Origin: Burkholderiales bacterium
Lineage (GTDB): Bacteria; Pseudomonadota; Gammaproteobacteria; Burkholderiales; Casimicrobiaceae
NCBI GenBank assembly: GCA_025352105.1
Contig: JANXUB010000193.1
Location: 1 to 49,902, forward strand
DNA length: 49,902 bases
Direction: 5' to 3'
The notes under the pieces were generated by a model that saw only the letters and a program-made list of their open reading frames with translations, was not told where the DNA came from and ran no database searches. Positions 16,772 through 26,760 of the stretch are shown in pieces. Each line of letters opens with the position of its first letter. Position 1 is the stretch's first letter. Both the position numbers and the translations under genes were made by a program.

Positions 16772-17602
16772 CTACCTGCCGAGCGCTGCGGCCTCGGCCT
16801 TGCAATCCAGCGCCGACTTGCGACCCTTCGCACGTGCTGTCGCAATCTCTTCCTGAGCCGCTGCCATCTGCGCGCGGAACGTTTCGTTTGCGTGCAGCTT
16901 CGCCACGGTTGCCGCCGCCATGAGACGTCCGGCATCGACATCGCTTTGCCAGTGCACGCCACAGATCACGCGGCTTTGCCCGAAGGCGAGTCCGCGTGCG
17001 ATCAGCGCGTCCGTCCGTTCCGGAGCTAATTCCGCCAGCATCAGCGCCCACGCCCAGCCCAGCGACGCGTGCCCGGACGGATAGGAGCCGTCTTTGCGCA
17101 ACTGCGCGTCTTCTGCGGGCGTACACATCGTTTCGTTGACGGCGACAAACGGACGCGGGCGGTTGTAGTTGTCCTTCGCTGCATACGTCGAAAGGCCCGC
17201 ATCGAGCAGCGTACGCCGCAGCAGCATGGTCAGATGCGGCGAGCTCTCAGCGTTGATTGGCATGTCCATCGCGCAGGAAAAGGCGTCTCCCGCCGCTGGA
17301 AATTTCAGGTTGGCGTCCTTCGCTGCGAGCTGCCAGCGCGGCGTGTCGCGCAGGCAGCGCGTCGTCCGATACGTGTCAAGATCGGAGGCGGCCAATGCCG
17401 AACCATCTTTCGGCGGTGTCGGCAGCAACGCGAGGCTGTTGGGCAAGGACTTGCGCTCCAGATAACCGAGCGCGTAGCCTGAGCCGGGGCGCAGCTCGCC
17501 TACCTCGGCCAGCGTGGTGGGTGGCTTGGGCGCGGTGCTGCATGCCGCTAGCGTGACGCCCAGTGCGACGATAGCACCCATTCGACAGAGTGATGAAACC
17601 AT
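16772..17602 (-). CDS. PAP2-family class A acid phosphatase, predicted lipoprotein
   Basis: Exported nonspecific phosphomonoesterase of the PhoN/PhoC type. The start at 17602 is set by a strong AAGGAGG just upstream; a longer frame to 17707 exists but lacks this. The N-terminus has a hydrophobic segment and the lipobox LAAC (18-21), predicting lipid anchoring. The three-part PAP2 active site is complete: K143-x6-R150-P151 (KDNYNRPRP), YPSGH (174-178) and SRVICGVHWQSD. A PAP2 enzyme forms a phospho-histidine intermediate with the last histidine. The C-terminus after SDVDAGRLMAAA is a charged helix. It is transcribed away from yciA. Confidence 0.9.
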   Translation of the reverse strand: MVSSLCRMGAIVALGVTLAACSTAPKPPTTLAEVGELRPGSGYALGYLERKSLPNSLALLPTPPKDGSALAASDLDTYRTTRCLRDTPRWQLAAKDANLKFPAAGDAFSCAMDMPINAESSPHLTMLLRRTLLDAGLSTYAAKDNYNRPRPFVAVNETMCTPAEDAQLRKDGSYPSGHASLGWAWALMLAELAPERTDALIARGLAFGQSRVICGVHWQSDVDAGRLMAAATVAKLHANETFRAQMAAAQEEIATARAKGRKSALDCKAEAAALGR

Positions 17603-17722
17603 GAAACCCTCCTTGTATTTTGTGCTGCAAGGATAGCTGCTGCGAGGAACGTTCAACACGACTAGTTCCAGAGCAGAAGATTTCCGTATCATGCGGTTTC
17701 CGCCCACGCTCGACCCTCACCA

Positions 17723-18124
17723 ATGTTGCAACTCCCGACCGATAAATACCTCGCGCTGCGCGTGATCCCGATGCCGGCCGACGCCAATGCCAACGGCGAC
17801 ATCTTCGGCGGCTGGATCATGTCGCAGGTGGATCTGGCGGGCAGCGTGCCTGCGGTGCGCCGTGCCAAAGGGCGTATCGCGACCGTCGCAGTGAATGAAT
17901 TTTTGTTCAAACAGCCGGTGCAGATTGGTGATGTGGTGAGTTTTTACGCGACAGTGAAACGCGTTGGCCGCACGTCGATCACGGTCGATGTTGAGGTGTA
18001 TTCCGAGCGGAATCGTGGCACGGTGGTGGTGAAGGTCACCGAGGCGGAATTGACGTACGTGGCGATTGGGCCGGATGGCCGTTCGCGTGAATTGCCGCCT
18101 GAGGGCGATACGGTTTTGGTGTAG
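17723..18124 (+). CDS. yciA: Acyl-CoA thioesterase (YciA)
   Basis: 133-residue hotdog-fold thioesterase that hydrolyses acyl-CoAs to free acid and CoA. The family signature is nearly complete: ANANGDIFGGWIMSQVDLAG at residues 19-38 carries the catalytic-site aspartate and the glycine turn. ATVAVNEFLFKQPVQIGDVV and RTSITVDVEVY follow, all typical of YciA rather than larger two-hotdog thioesterases. Substrates of characterised YciA range from short to long acyl-CoAs. The ATG at 17723 fits the usual length. The next gene follows after two bases, so the two are probably co-transcribed. Confidence 0.92.
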   Translation: MLQLPTDKYLALRVIPMPADANANGDIFGGWIMSQVDLAGSVPAVRRAKGRIATVAVNEFLFKQPVQIGDVVSFYATVKRVGRTSITVDVEVYSERNRGTVVVKVTEAELTYVAIGPDGRSRELPPEGDTVLV

Positions 18125-18126
18125 TC

Positions 18127-19017
18127 ATGCAAGCACTTCGCACAGCACTCCTCGCCGGCTGTCTGCTCGTGGCGGGCCTCGCCCGCGCAGAGATGATCAC
18201 GATCCCAGCCGAACACATTGGCGAGGGTAAAACGCTACGTGCGCAATGGTTCACGCCCGATGCAAAGAGCGCTACGGGAGCTGCGGCCATCCTGCTGCAC
18301 GGCTGCGGCGGGCTCGGCGCAAATCGCAATCTGAACGCGCGACACAAGGCGGCGAAAGACTGGTTTATCGAACGCGGCATCGCGGTGGTCTTTCCTGAAA
18401 GTTTCACGTCGCGTCGGTTTGAAGAAGTCTGCACAATCAAAATGGCGTCACGCACCATCCGGCAAATTGACCGCGTGCAGGACGTGATGGCGGCGCATGC
18501 GTGGCTGAAGACGCAGCCTGGCATCGACGCCAAGAAAATCGTGCTGCTCGGCTGGTCGCACGGTGGTTCGACCGTGCTCAACACGCTAACGCATCGCGCG
18601 CCATTGGCCGAGTTTGATGATGACGTGAAATTCATCGAGGCGATTGCGTTTTATCCCGGCTGCTCGCCATTCGCGAAGGATTCCGCGCCTGCAAAAATAT
18701 CGTCGCCGCTGACCGTTCTGATGGGCGACGCCGACGACTGGACGCCTGCCGCGCCATGTTCGGCCTTTGTCGCGCGACTCAAAAACAACGACCAGCCCGC
18801 AACCATCACGCTCTACCCCGGCGCGTATCACGACTTCGACAATCCGGCGGGCAAACTGCGTGTGCGCACCGAGGTGCCGAATGGCGTGAACGGCAGCAAA
18901 GGCGTGACCACGGCCCCCGATCCGAAGGCGCGTGAAGATGCGATGGCGCGCATTGATGCGCTGCTGAAAAAGCGTGGGCTCGCGAAGCTTGCAACCGTCA
19001 CCGACAGCAAGCCCTGA
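18127..19017 (+). CDS. Exported dienelactone hydrolase-like alpha/beta hydrolase
   Basis: 296 residues with a short signal peptide (MQALRTALLAGCLLVAGLARAE), so a periplasmic location is predicted. The alpha/beta-hydrolase triad is visible: nucleophile in GWSHGGS (near residue 141), acid in GDADDWTP (near 202) and histidine in YPGAYHDFDNP (near 236). An oxyanion-type LLHGCGG comes early. The family includes dienelactone hydrolases and broader carboxylesterases; the true substrate is unknown and no aromatic degradation genes are nearby. Only two bases separate it from yciA. It converges with tamB across about 160 bases. Confidence 0.85.
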   Translation: MQALRTALLAGCLLVAGLARAEMITIPAEHIGEGKTLRAQWFTPDAKSATGAAAILLHGCGGLGANRNLNARHKAAKDWFIERGIAVVFPESFTSRRFEEVCTIKMASRTIRQIDRVQDVMAAHAWLKTQPGIDAKKIVLLGWSHGGSTVLNTLTHRAPLAEFDDDVKFIEAIAFYPGCSPFAKDSAPAKISSPLTVLMGDADDWTPAAPCSAFVARLKNNDQPATITLYPGAYHDFDNPAGKLRVRTEVPNGVNGSKGVTTAPDPKAREDAMARIDALLKKRGLAKLATVTDSKP

Positions 19018-19180
19018 AGGATCAGTTTCATCGCGGACGTCGAAGCAGCTTTCTCAGAAAACGTGCTGTAGCGCTTATTTAACTAAGGGTGACCCTTGAT
19101 GGATGCTCAAAGTCGGGTTCAAACGTTTCATGTCTCTAGCCCATATAAAACCGGGCTTACATCCGAAAGCTGTACTCGAT

Positions 19181-22100
19181 TTAACGCTTTGATTTTTCGA
19201 ACGGTGAGTTATCCCACCGCAGCGTCCAGAACAAATCAATCGCCGATTCTTCGCCTGACTGCGCGCGGATATTCAGGCTGTTGTTGATGCGATAAATCAG
19301 CTGCAACGTGCCGGTTGTGGCCTTCAGGCCGCGCTCATAGCCGACGTAGAGACGATCTGAAATTTGCTTGCCGACGGTGACTACGGTGTCTTTCGTGGTG
19401 CCGCTGTTGGTCGCGACGCCCAGCGTGTCGAGGCCGAGCTTGCTGCTGATGCTCTCGCCTTCGCCTGCAAGCAGCGCGAACGCGGCTTTTTGCACGAGCG
19501 CTGTGTCATCGCGACTCAGGTTGTCGGAGCTTTTTCCTGTCACCAGCATGGCGAGTTTTTCCGTGTCGGCGCGATCTGGATCGGCGTAGAGCTTGATGCG
19601 CGGCGCGAGCGCGGTGCCGGTAATCGCGACACCCACGGTTTGGTCGGGATCGCTGCGGGCGCGCAGGGCCAAAATGTCGAGACGCGGATTGTTGAGGCTA
19701 CCCGTGAACGCGACCTGTCCACGATCAATTTCGAGGTCTTGCCCGTACGCGCGATAGGTGCCGCGCACCGTGCGGACGTTGCCGTTGGCGGCGAGTTGGC
19801 CGCCCGGTGTGGTGAGCTTCAATTGCCCTGCGAGACGGGTGTTGATGCCGCGACCTTTGAGCTGTAAATCGCCGCCCAAATCGAGCACCAGGTCAACGTC
19901 GACCTTTGTTTTGCGCGGTGGTGTAGGCGGAGTCGAGGCCGCTTGCATTTCTGCCGCAGTGGGTTTGCGCTGGACATAAACATCGTCGGATAACGTGGGC
20001 GCGTCGGCCTGCGAGATATCGAAGAATCCACGATCAATCTTGAAGCTGCCGTCCAGTTTGATCGCGTCATTGTTGGCGCTCAAGCGCGCCGTCCCGCTGA
20101 CCTCCACGCGACGATCCACACGGCCCAGCAGGCGGAAGTTTTCCGCTTTCAGGGTCAGTTGCACGTCGGGTTTGGTCGAGAGCGTGCCCTTGCCATCCAC
20201 CGTGATACGACCGCCGCCACCGCGCGCGTTGACAGCCTCCAACTGCACCTGATCGCCAACGAAAACGATACGCCCGCGACCTTCAACCAGGTCAACCCCT
20301 TCAAGTGAATTTTTGACGCTCAAGTCGTTCAACACGAGCGCGCCTTGACCTTTCGGCACGCCCAATGTGCCGCTGAATTTCGCCTCGCCGTTGAGGCCAC
20401 CACCCAAGCGCCAGCCCGGCGGCAAGAAGCTACTCCATGCAGCCAAGTTGTCGAGACGGGCGGTGAGTTTTCCGTCCAGCGGTGACGATGTTGGCGGGAC
20501 GATATCCTGCACCGACGCAGTGATGGTGGCTGTTGCTTCCGCGCGCCCAATACGCTCGCCATCGATGATTTGCGACACGCGCCAAATGCCCTGATCAGCG
20601 TTCAACGTGAACTTGAGTTCGCGCAGCCCCAGCAGTCCGGAACCTGCATTGTCGCCGATGCGAAGGTCTCCCGACTGGCGGGCGAGTTCCAGCGTGGCGC
20701 GCGTGCTGGTGTCCGATGAAACCGCAAAGCGGCCTGCCAGCAGCAGATCGCCTTCAAGCCTTTTGCCGCCGAATTGACGCTCAAGCGCCACGAGATTGAA
20801 CGGGCCGAAATTGCCGCTGCCAGAGAATTTAGGTTTGGATTGTGCAGCGCTCGCAGCGGAGTATTGCAGCGCCGACCAGTTGATCGGCACGGTGGCGACA
20901 AGCGCCTTTCCTGCATCCGCAGCGAACATGCTGCCGGATGTCGGAGTGCTACTTTTCCAGCGCAACGTGAATGGTTCTACCCTCGCCCAGACTTGCGGCG
21001 CGGCACCTTCGCGTGCAGCCGTCTCGTTGACCTGCAAGCGCTCAATTGCGCCCGTCCATGCCGCAAGCGCGTTGCTCGCCGTGCCTTCAGCGCGCCCCGA
21101 CAGCGCCGCGCTCAGTTGCAAATTGCGTTCGCCCTGTTTCAATGTGCCCGTGGCTTCGATGCGGTGTTCCCGCAAGCTGCCTTTGCCTTGCAAATTCAAC
21201 GAGCCGACAGAAGTGTTTGCCGGAGCGCCGTTGCTGATTCCCTCGGCGCTGAGATCGAGATTGAACGGCGCGTCGGGTTGCAACGCGACCTGCAATTTCG
21301 CTGCGAATTTCTGTACGCGAGTGGTTGATTGCACTAGCTCTTGCCCGTTAGCGCTCGCGTCAACTGCAAGCGCGTTCCACTTACCCGACAGCGTGCCCTG
21401 ACCCTTTATGACGCCACTTAGTGTCGCGTTACTCACTTCGTCGCCTTTACCCGCTGCGCGCGGCGCGGTATCCAGCGCTTGCAGCACACTCAGATTTTGC
21501 GCGTCGAGTGACCATGTGAGCACATCGCTGGCACTACCCAGCCGACCGCTCCATTGGGCGCGATTGCTAGCGAGGGCAAGATTGCCGCTGCTCTCGATAC
21601 GCGGTGGCAAATTCGGAGCGTCCGCTGGCCCCAGCAAGGTCAACTTTGCGTCCCCTGTAAGCGGCTGCGTTCCCCAACGGCTGTCCTTGACAACAACGTC
21701 CGCGCTCGCCGCGATGGGCTGGGTCAGGGCGGCGGGGTCAATGATCGCATGGCCCTTGATGCTTCCGTTGAGCATCGCGCTTTTGGCTGCACCCGTGCGT
21801 GGTGGCATGAACGCGAACGGATCGAGCTTTGACCACACAGTGTCTGTCGTTAAGCGCCAAGGTCTGCTTTTTTGCGTCGCAACGGTCGCGGCCGCATTGG
21901 CGTTCGACACTGCATCACGCTCGGCAACCAGTGTTCCGCGAACCTGCGCGGCGCCAGCGGTGACGTTAACTTCGCTCAACTCGATGCGCGTTTGCTGAAT
22001 TTTTCCGACAACGTTGACTTCAACGCCAGAGCGCAAGCCCGTCGGCAAACGCTTCTGATCAATGAGTTCGGCGAGCGCGGTGCCTTTCAGTTTTGCGCTC

Positions 22101-23344
22101 AGTGTGATGGGCTTGAGCGCCGTGGTGTCCTCGCCTGCCGCTGTCACTCGCCCCGCGACTTGCAGCGCGGGCCAACGTGCGTCCAGTTCGGCAAGCTTCA
22201 CGTCGCTGGCATCGAACGCGAGTTGCCACGGCCCGGTCTTCCATGTTCCGCTGCCAACGATGCGCCCGGCGTTGCCTTTGCTGCCCGATAGTTGCACGTT
22301 GAACGCATCAATGACGGCGTTTTGCGGCGTGCCGCTGGCGCTGATTTTTAGCGCCGAAACAGGAAGAAGCTTTCGATCCAACGGGCCCGGGGTGGCGTTA
22401 GTCGCCTCAACGACGATTCGCATGGGCTGGCCTTTAATCAGCGCAATATCGGCCTTGCCCGTCAGCGTTGTAGAAGGGGCGCCGGGCACCAGCTTGCTCA
22501 CGTCAAAACGGTCAAAACGCGCAGCAAGCGCGGACAATGGCATCGCTACAAACGGCTGCACGCGGGCAGTGGCGTCGAGCGACTGATCGGCGGCGCGCGC
22601 GGTGACGCTCACTCCGAAATTCTCAAGCGGGCCATCAGCATTGAGCGATGCTGTCCATGGAATTCCGGCTGCATCGCCTTTGGCTTCTTGCCGTGCAGCA
22701 ACGTTTGCCTTCAATGTGAGCGGCGCTTGCGGCGCGAGTGTTGCGTCGCCATTGATGTGCAGCGTGTCAATCGTGGCATTCGCAAGTTTTACGAGATGCG
22801 CTTTCGGGCCGAAATCAATTGCGCCGCTGATGTCAGTGACGACTGTTGCTTTGGCGGCTTCGGCCGTTTCAGGATGAACGCTGAGCTTGCCAATCGTCAG
22901 CGCGTCAATCACCAGCGCAAACGGTAATTCCAACGATTTCGGTGGCGGGCTGGGCTCGGTGGGTCGCGTGCTGACATCGACTTCAGCGGCGCTCAAACGA
23001 TCAAAGTGAAAGCGCGGCGGATGCAAATCGTAGTCGGCAAGTGAGTAGCTCAAGTTGCGAATCAGCACGCGTGATGAAGGCAGCGCGATCTGAACTTCTT
23101 TGGCGGAAAAATTATTGCGTAGGTCGCCCGCGGGTTCCACGACCGTGACGAGCCCGTTGCTCCACGACTGAACCGCACCGAACAGGGTGCGCTGCCCCTC
23201 GACGGTTTTGATCAGATAGAAGACGGCAACGACGATCACAACGAACGTGACCAACAGCAAGGCAACGAGCCCGATCGACCAGCGCACCGCGTGGTGCCTG
23301 AACGTGCGTACCTTTCTCGGCTTTGCTGGAGCGTTAGTTCCCAC
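19181..23344 (-). CDS. tamB: Translocation and assembly module inner-membrane protein TamB
   Basis: Long beta-helical protein bridging the inner membrane to TamA. In the family it helps insert some outer-membrane proteins and moves phospholipid between membranes. The GTG start at 23344 shares one base with the tamA stop (TAGTG) and gives 1387 residues. An N-terminal membrane anchor (WSIGLVALLLVTFVVIVVAVFYLI, about 22-45) is followed by repetitive beta-strand sequence. The C-terminal DUF490 domain reads VDVDLVLDLGGDLQLKGRGI, VRGTYRAYGQDLEIDRGQVAFTG and GKQISDRLYVGYERGL, ending in IDLFWTLRWDNSPF, typical of the TamB C-terminus. The order tamA-tamB on one transcript supports the call. Frames extending upstream of 23344 merely run through tamA. 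Confidence 0.93.
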   Translation of the reverse strand: MGTNAPAKPRKVRTFRHHAVRWSIGLVALLLVTFVVIVVAVFYLIKTVEGQRTLFGAVQSWSNGLVTVVEPAGDLRNNFSAKEVQIALPSSRVLIRNLSYSLADYDLHPPRFHFDRLSAAEVDVSTRPTEPSPPPKSLELPFALVIDALTIGKLSVHPETAEAAKATVVTDISGAIDFGPKAHLVKLANATIDTLHINGDATLAPQAPLTLKANVAARQEAKGDAAGIPWTASLNADGPLENFGVSVTARAADQSLDATARVQPFVAMPLSALAARFDRFDVSKLVPGAPSTTLTGKADIALIKGQPMRIVVEATNATPGPLDRKLLPVSALKISASGTPQNAVIDAFNVQLSGSKGNAGRIVGSGTWKTGPWQLAFDASDVKLAELDARWPALQVAGRVTAAGEDTTALKPITLSAKLKGTALAELIDQKRLPTGLRSGVEVNVVGKIQQTRIELSEVNVTAGAAQVRGTLVAERDAVSNANAAATVATQKSRPWRLTTDTVWSKLDPFAFMPPRTGAAKSAMLNGSIKGHAIIDPAALTQPIAASADVVVKDSRWGTQPLTGDAKLTLLGPADAPNLPPRIESSGNLALASNRAQWSGRLGSASDVLTWSLDAQNLSVLQALDTAPRAAGKGDEVSNATLSGVIKGQGTLSGKWNALAVDASANGQELVQSTTRVQKFAAKLQVALQPDAPFNLDLSAEGISNGAPANTSVGSLNLQGKGSLREHRIEATGTLKQGERNLQLSAALSGRAEGTASNALAAWTGAIERLQVNETAAREGAAPQVWARVEPFTLRWKSSTPTSGSMFAADAGKALVATVPINWSALQYSAASAAQSKPKFSGSGNFGPFNLVALERQFGGKRLEGDLLLAGRFAVSSDTSTRATLELARQSGDLRIGDNAGSGLLGLRELKFTLNADQGIWRVSQIIDGERIGRAEATATITASVQDIVPPTSSPLDGKLTARLDNLAAWSSFLPPGWRLGGGLNGEAKFSGTLGVPKGQGALVLNDLSVKNSLEGVDLVEGRGRIVFVGDQVQLEAVNARGGGGRITVDGKGTLSTKPDVQLTLKAENFRLLGRVDRRVEVSGTARLSANNDAIKLDGSFKIDRGFFDISQADAPTLSDDVYVQRKPTAAEMQAASTPPTPPRKTKVDVDLVLDLGGDLQLKGRGINTRLAGQLKLTTPGGQLAANGNVRTVRGTYRAYGQDLEIDRGQVAFTGSLNNPRLDILALRARSDPDQTVGVAITGTALAPRIKLYADPDRADTEKLAMLVTGKSSDNLSRDDTALVQKAAFALLAGEGESISSKLGLDTLGVATNSGTTKDTVVTVGKQISDRLYVGYERGLKATTGTLQLIYRINNSLNIRAQSGEESAIDLFWTLRWDNSPFEKSKR

Positions 23345-25179
23345 TAAAAAGTGACCCCAACCGACACACCAAAGTTCACTTTTTTCGTCTGCTGGGCATA
23401 GGCGAGATAACCGCTCACTGGCCCCACCGGGCTGCGCCAGCGAGCGCCAATGCCGTAACTCGTATTCGCTTTCCAAGCGCGTGGTGAATCGGCTGCATCA
23501 CCGACATCGGCGAACACCGTGCCATAAATTCCCGGCCTGATTTCTCGCGCTAGCTCCGCGCTGCCGGTCATCAAAAAACGTCCGCCCGCGACGTAAGCAC
23601 CTTTCGGATTGATGCCTTGAATTCCCAGCGTCTGAAAGCCATAACCGCGCACCGACACTTCGCCGCCCGCACGGAACAACAGGCTCTGCGGAATGCCAGC
23701 GGGCGTGTTGGCAAACACCTGGCCGACTTCAAGCCGTGCCTGCGTCAACCACTTATCGCCGAGCGGATGAAAGTAGGTCGCCCGACCCAGCGCGCGCAAA
23801 AAGGGTTTGCCACTTTCGGTGTTGCCAAAGCGAGCGCCTGCGCCGATTTGTCCAGACACCGCGAGGCCCTGTGTCGGGAATACGGGGTTATCAACATTGC
23901 GCCAAACCATCTCGTAACCGGCGAGCGCCGCTTTGCCGGTCAGGTCGCTATTCGGGTCACGCACAGCCGAGCGCAGCACGTCAACGAAGTAGAGTCGCGT
24001 AATGCGATCAGCGTCTTGTCGGCGACCAATGCGCAGACGTTGACTGTCGATCACAAGGCCCGCCACGTCGCTGCGTCCGGCCGACGCCGACACCAGATTT
24101 CGATAGTTATTCGGCAGCGGATAGGACAAAAAGTCTGCGCTAAAACTGCTCTCGTCGCGCGCCCAGCGCAGGCGCGTGAGCGATTGCCAGTCAAGCCCGA
24201 AGAGGCGAAGGTATTCGTGTTCAGCGGTAACGCGCGGGCCATTTTCCGTGCTGAAGCCAGGCCCGAAGAGGAGTCGGTGCAACGTCTGCTCACGGAGCCG
24301 CACTTGTACTGGAACCGCATCGGCCAATGCAGGATTGGGCTCAATATCGACTACTGCCGCACGAAATAAGCCACTCGCTTGCAGACGATCCTGAAAGTCC
24401 AGCAAGGCTTTTTGTGTGTAGGGTTGACCGGCGGTGATCGTCGACAAATTATCGACGGCGGAGCGTGGATAGCGTTGCAAGCCAGTGACGGTGATCGCGC
24501 CAAAACGAAATTCCGGGCCACTGTCGAAATCGACTTTGAGCGCGGCTGTGTTTTCGTCAGCATCAATCGTTGCCGCGCTGTCGGCGATGCGTGCGGTCGG
24601 GTAGCGGTCGACCCAGAGCGAGCTCAACAACGCGCTCTTTGACGCGGACCACACGCTGTCCTGAAACGGAGCGCCGACCGGCAAACCCCAAAGGTTCCGG
24701 AGCGTGGCGACTCGCGTTGCGCCGCCAGAGTCTATGGTGATCGCGCCAGCAGGCGTTAGCGTGACAGACGCGATGCGCGTGCGCGGCCCCGGTGCAATGG
24801 TGACTGTGATCTTGCGCTGTGTTGAACTCGCGTCTTGCAGACCGGACGTTTCAATGCGGATGTCCGCGTTGAAATACCCCTCTGCCGCAAGCAATTTGCG
24901 CAGTTGCTCCGGCGCAATTTCAACGAGTCGTGTGATCTCCGCGTTCGTAACGTCCGCCTGATCAGCGAAGCGCGCAACATCGGCGTAGCGCGTCAGCGTT
25001 GCACGCAGCGCTGAGGGCACATCTGGCGCGACGAATGTCACCTCATACGCGGCTGCGTGAATGATCGGCGCACAACACAGCGCCGCAAGCAATGCCGCAG
25101 GCTGGCGCACGCCCAAAGCGGCACGCAGGCGAGCCTGAGGGAGCAGGGTTTTAAGCCAGTTTGCGCCGAACAATGTCAT
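23344..25179 (-). CDS. tamA: Outer-membrane translocation and assembly module protein TamA
   Basis: Omp85-family outer-membrane barrel acting with TamB. 611 residues: signal peptide (hydrophobic [15 protein letters not shown], ending near residue 43), three POTRA-like domains to about 330 (for example [22 protein letters not shown]), then a 16-strand bacterial surface antigen barrel. Barrel landmarks are the conserved [10 protein letters not shown] with the R-G-Y/F motif of loop 6, and the closing strand [13 protein letters not shown] ending in phenylalanine. The start at 25179 overlaps the end of gatB by 29 bases; a GTG about 23 codons later is an alternative that keeps the signal peptide. 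The one-base overlap with tamB indicates coupling. Confidence 0.93.
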   Translation of the reverse strand: MTLFGANWLKTLLPQARLRAALGVRQPAALLAALCCAPIIHAAAYEVTFVAPDVPSALRATLTRYADVARFADQADVTNAEITRLVEIAPEQLRKLLAAEGYFNADIRIETSGLQDASSTQRKITVTIAPGPRTRIASVTLTPAGAITIDSGGATRVATLRNLWGLPVGAPFQDSVWSASKSALLSSLWVDRYPTARIADSAATIDADENTAALKVDFDSGPEFRFGAITVTGLQRYPRSAVDNLSTITAGQPYTQKALLDFQDRLQASGLFRAAVVDIEPNPALADAVPVQVRLREQTLHRLLFGPGFSTENGPRVTAEHEYLRLFGLDWQSLTRLRWARDESSFSADFLSYPLPNNYRNLVSASAGRSDVAGLVIDSQRLRIGRRQDADRITRLYFVDVLRSAVRDPNSDLTGKAALAGYEMVWRNVDNPVFPTQGLAVSGQIGAGARFGNTESGKPFLRALGRATYFHPLGDKWLTQARLEVGQVFANTPAGIPQSLLFRAGGEVSVRGYGFQTLGIQGINPKGAYVAGGRFLMTGSAELAREIRPGIYGTVFADVGDAADSPRAWKANTSYGIGARWRSPVGPVSGYLAYAQQTKKVNFGVSVGVTF

Positions 25180-26587
25180 TCACTTGTGCTGGATTAGCTT
25201 TCCCCTGTGAGGCCTTCATGACCATGCCGACGATGCTCATCAGCGCCTTTTCTTTGCCGGCTTTGTAGTCGGCTATTTGGGCTGCGCTTTTTTCGAGCAC
25301 TTCGTCGACGATTTTTTCTATGGCGCCGCTGTCGCTGATTTGTTTCAAGCCTTTGGATTCAATGACGGCGTCGACGCTTGCCGCCTCGCCGCTCCACAGC
25401 GCTTCGAACACCGTTTTCGCGATCTTGTGGCTAATCGTGCCGTCGCTAATACGTGCAACAAGATTGGACAGGCGCACTGCGTTGACGGGCGACTGCTCAA
25501 TGGTTTTGTCTTCGCGATTGAGCGTCGCCGATACCTCGCCCAGTATCCAGTTGGCGACCAGTTTGGCGTCCGCGCCAGAGTTTACGGCTGTTTCAAAGTA
25601 GCTTGCGGTTGCGCCGTCTTGCGACAACAGCAATGCGTCGTAATGTGAAAGTCCATACTGCGACGAGAAGCGCGAACACTTGGCTTCGGGCAGTTCAGGC
25701 ATTCCCGCTTTGATTCGCGCCAGCATCTCGTCGCTGACCACCAACGGCGGCAAATCAGGATCGGGGAAGTAGCGATAGTCCATCGCGTCTTCCTTGCTGC
25801 GCATGGCGCGCGTCTCGCCGGTGTCGGGATTGAACAGCACGGTGGCCTGCACGATCTTCTTGCCGTCCTCGATCTGCTCGATCTGCCATCGCACTTCGTA
25901 GTCGATGGCCTGCTGCATGAACTTGAAGCTGTTCAGGTTCTTGATTTCTCGGCGGGTGCCGAATTCCTTCTGCCCCATGGGGCGCACCGAGACGTTGACG
26001 TCGCAACGGAAGGAGCCCTCCTGCATGTTGCCGTCACAAATGTCGAGGTAGCGCACGAGGTTGTGCAGGGTCTTGGCGTAGGCAATCGCCTCTTTACCTG
26101 AGCGCATCACCGGCTCGGTCACGATCTCCAGCAGCGGCGTTCCGGCGCGGTTCAGGTCAACGCCTGATTCCGAGTCGAACTGCTCGTGAACGCTCTTACC
26201 CGCGTCTTCTTCGAGGTGCGCGCGAGTCAGTTCGATGAACTTCGTCGTCCCGTCATCCAGCGTGATCGTGAGACCGCCGCCCTGCACAATTGGCGTCTCA
26301 AATTGCGAAATTTGATAGCCCTTGGGAAGGTCTGGGTAGAAGTAGTTTTTGCGAGCGAAGATTGAGCGCTGATTGATCTTCGCACCAATGGCCAAACCGA
26401 ACTTCACAGCGCGTTCAACTGCGCCAATATTCATCACCGGGAGCGCGCCCGGCATCGCGAGGTCAACGACACTCGCCTGCGTATTGGGCGCAGCACCAAA
26501 CGCAGTGCTGCTACCACTGAAAATTTTCGACGCGGTGGTCAGCTGCGTGTGTGTTTCAAGACCGATCACTATTTCCCACTGTGCCAT
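25151..26587 (-). CDS. gatB: Asp/Glu-tRNA(Asn/Gln) amidotransferase subunit B
   Basis: GatB is the kinase and tRNA-binding subunit of the GatCAB amidotransferase, which converts Glu-tRNA(Gln) and Asp-tRNA(Asn) to Gln- and Asn-tRNA. It spans 478 residues from ATG 26587 ([16 protein letters not shown]), matching the usual start; an ATG two codons upstream is also possible. Signatures are [19 protein letters not shown] and [17 protein letters not shown] in the cradle domain. The C-terminal YqeY-like tail ends in [17 protein letters not shown] pair of REP-like repeats separates it from gatA upstream. Its 3' end overlaps tamA. Confidence 0.97.
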   Translation of the reverse strand: MAQWEIVIGLETHTQLTTASKIFSGSSTAFGAAPNTQASVVDLAMPGALPVMNIGAVERAVKFGLAIGAKINQRSIFARKNYFYPDLPKGYQISQFETPIVQGGGLTITLDDGTTKFIELTRAHLEEDAGKSVHEQFDSESGVDLNRAGTPLLEIVTEPVMRSGKEAIAYAKTLHNLVRYLDICDGNMQEGSFRCDVNVSVRPMGQKEFGTRREIKNLNSFKFMQQAIDYEVRWQIEQIEDGKKIVQATVLFNPDTGETRAMRSKEDAMDYRYFPDPDLPPLVVSDEMLARIKAGMPELPEAKCSRFSSQYGLSHYDALLLSQDGATASYFETAVNSGADAKLVANWILGEVSATLNREDKTIEQSPVNAVRLSNLVARISDGTISHKIAKTVFEALWSGEAASVDAVIESKGLKQISDSGAIEKIVDEVLEKSAAQIADYKAGKEKALMSIVGMVMKASQGKANPAQVNDIVRRKLA

Positions 26588-26614
26588 AACCATTACTCGC
26601 TGCGTTGTGGTTTT

Positions 26615-26733
26615 CCCCCTCTCCCCTCGCGGGAGAGGGTGGGCGTGAGGGGGCAGTTGATCTGTGGAGCCATGTTTGCGCTCCGTGTCACCGAACCCCT
26701 CACCCTAGCCCTCTCCCGCAAGGGGAGAGGGGA
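26615..26733. repeat. Inverted pair of REP-like palindromes, family A
   Basis: Unit one (26615-26653) has CCCTCTCCC/GGGAGAGGG-type arms around CTCGC and a GTGGGCGTGAGGGGG tail. Unit two (26695-26733) is its mirror, CCCCTCACCCTAGCCCTC... with arms around GCAAG. About 40 bases of unrelated sequence separate them. The pair sits between gatA and gatB within the operon, where a stable hairpin could affect mRNA decay or polarity. Confidence 0.87.
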
Positions 26734-26760
26734 CTGATCGCTGTTCTTTCGCGGAAAGAG

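Noticed and set aside
19085-19097. AAGGGTGACCCTT inverted repeat between the hydrolase gene and tamB
   Set aside because: Arms of five to six bases with no T run; too weak to call a terminator.
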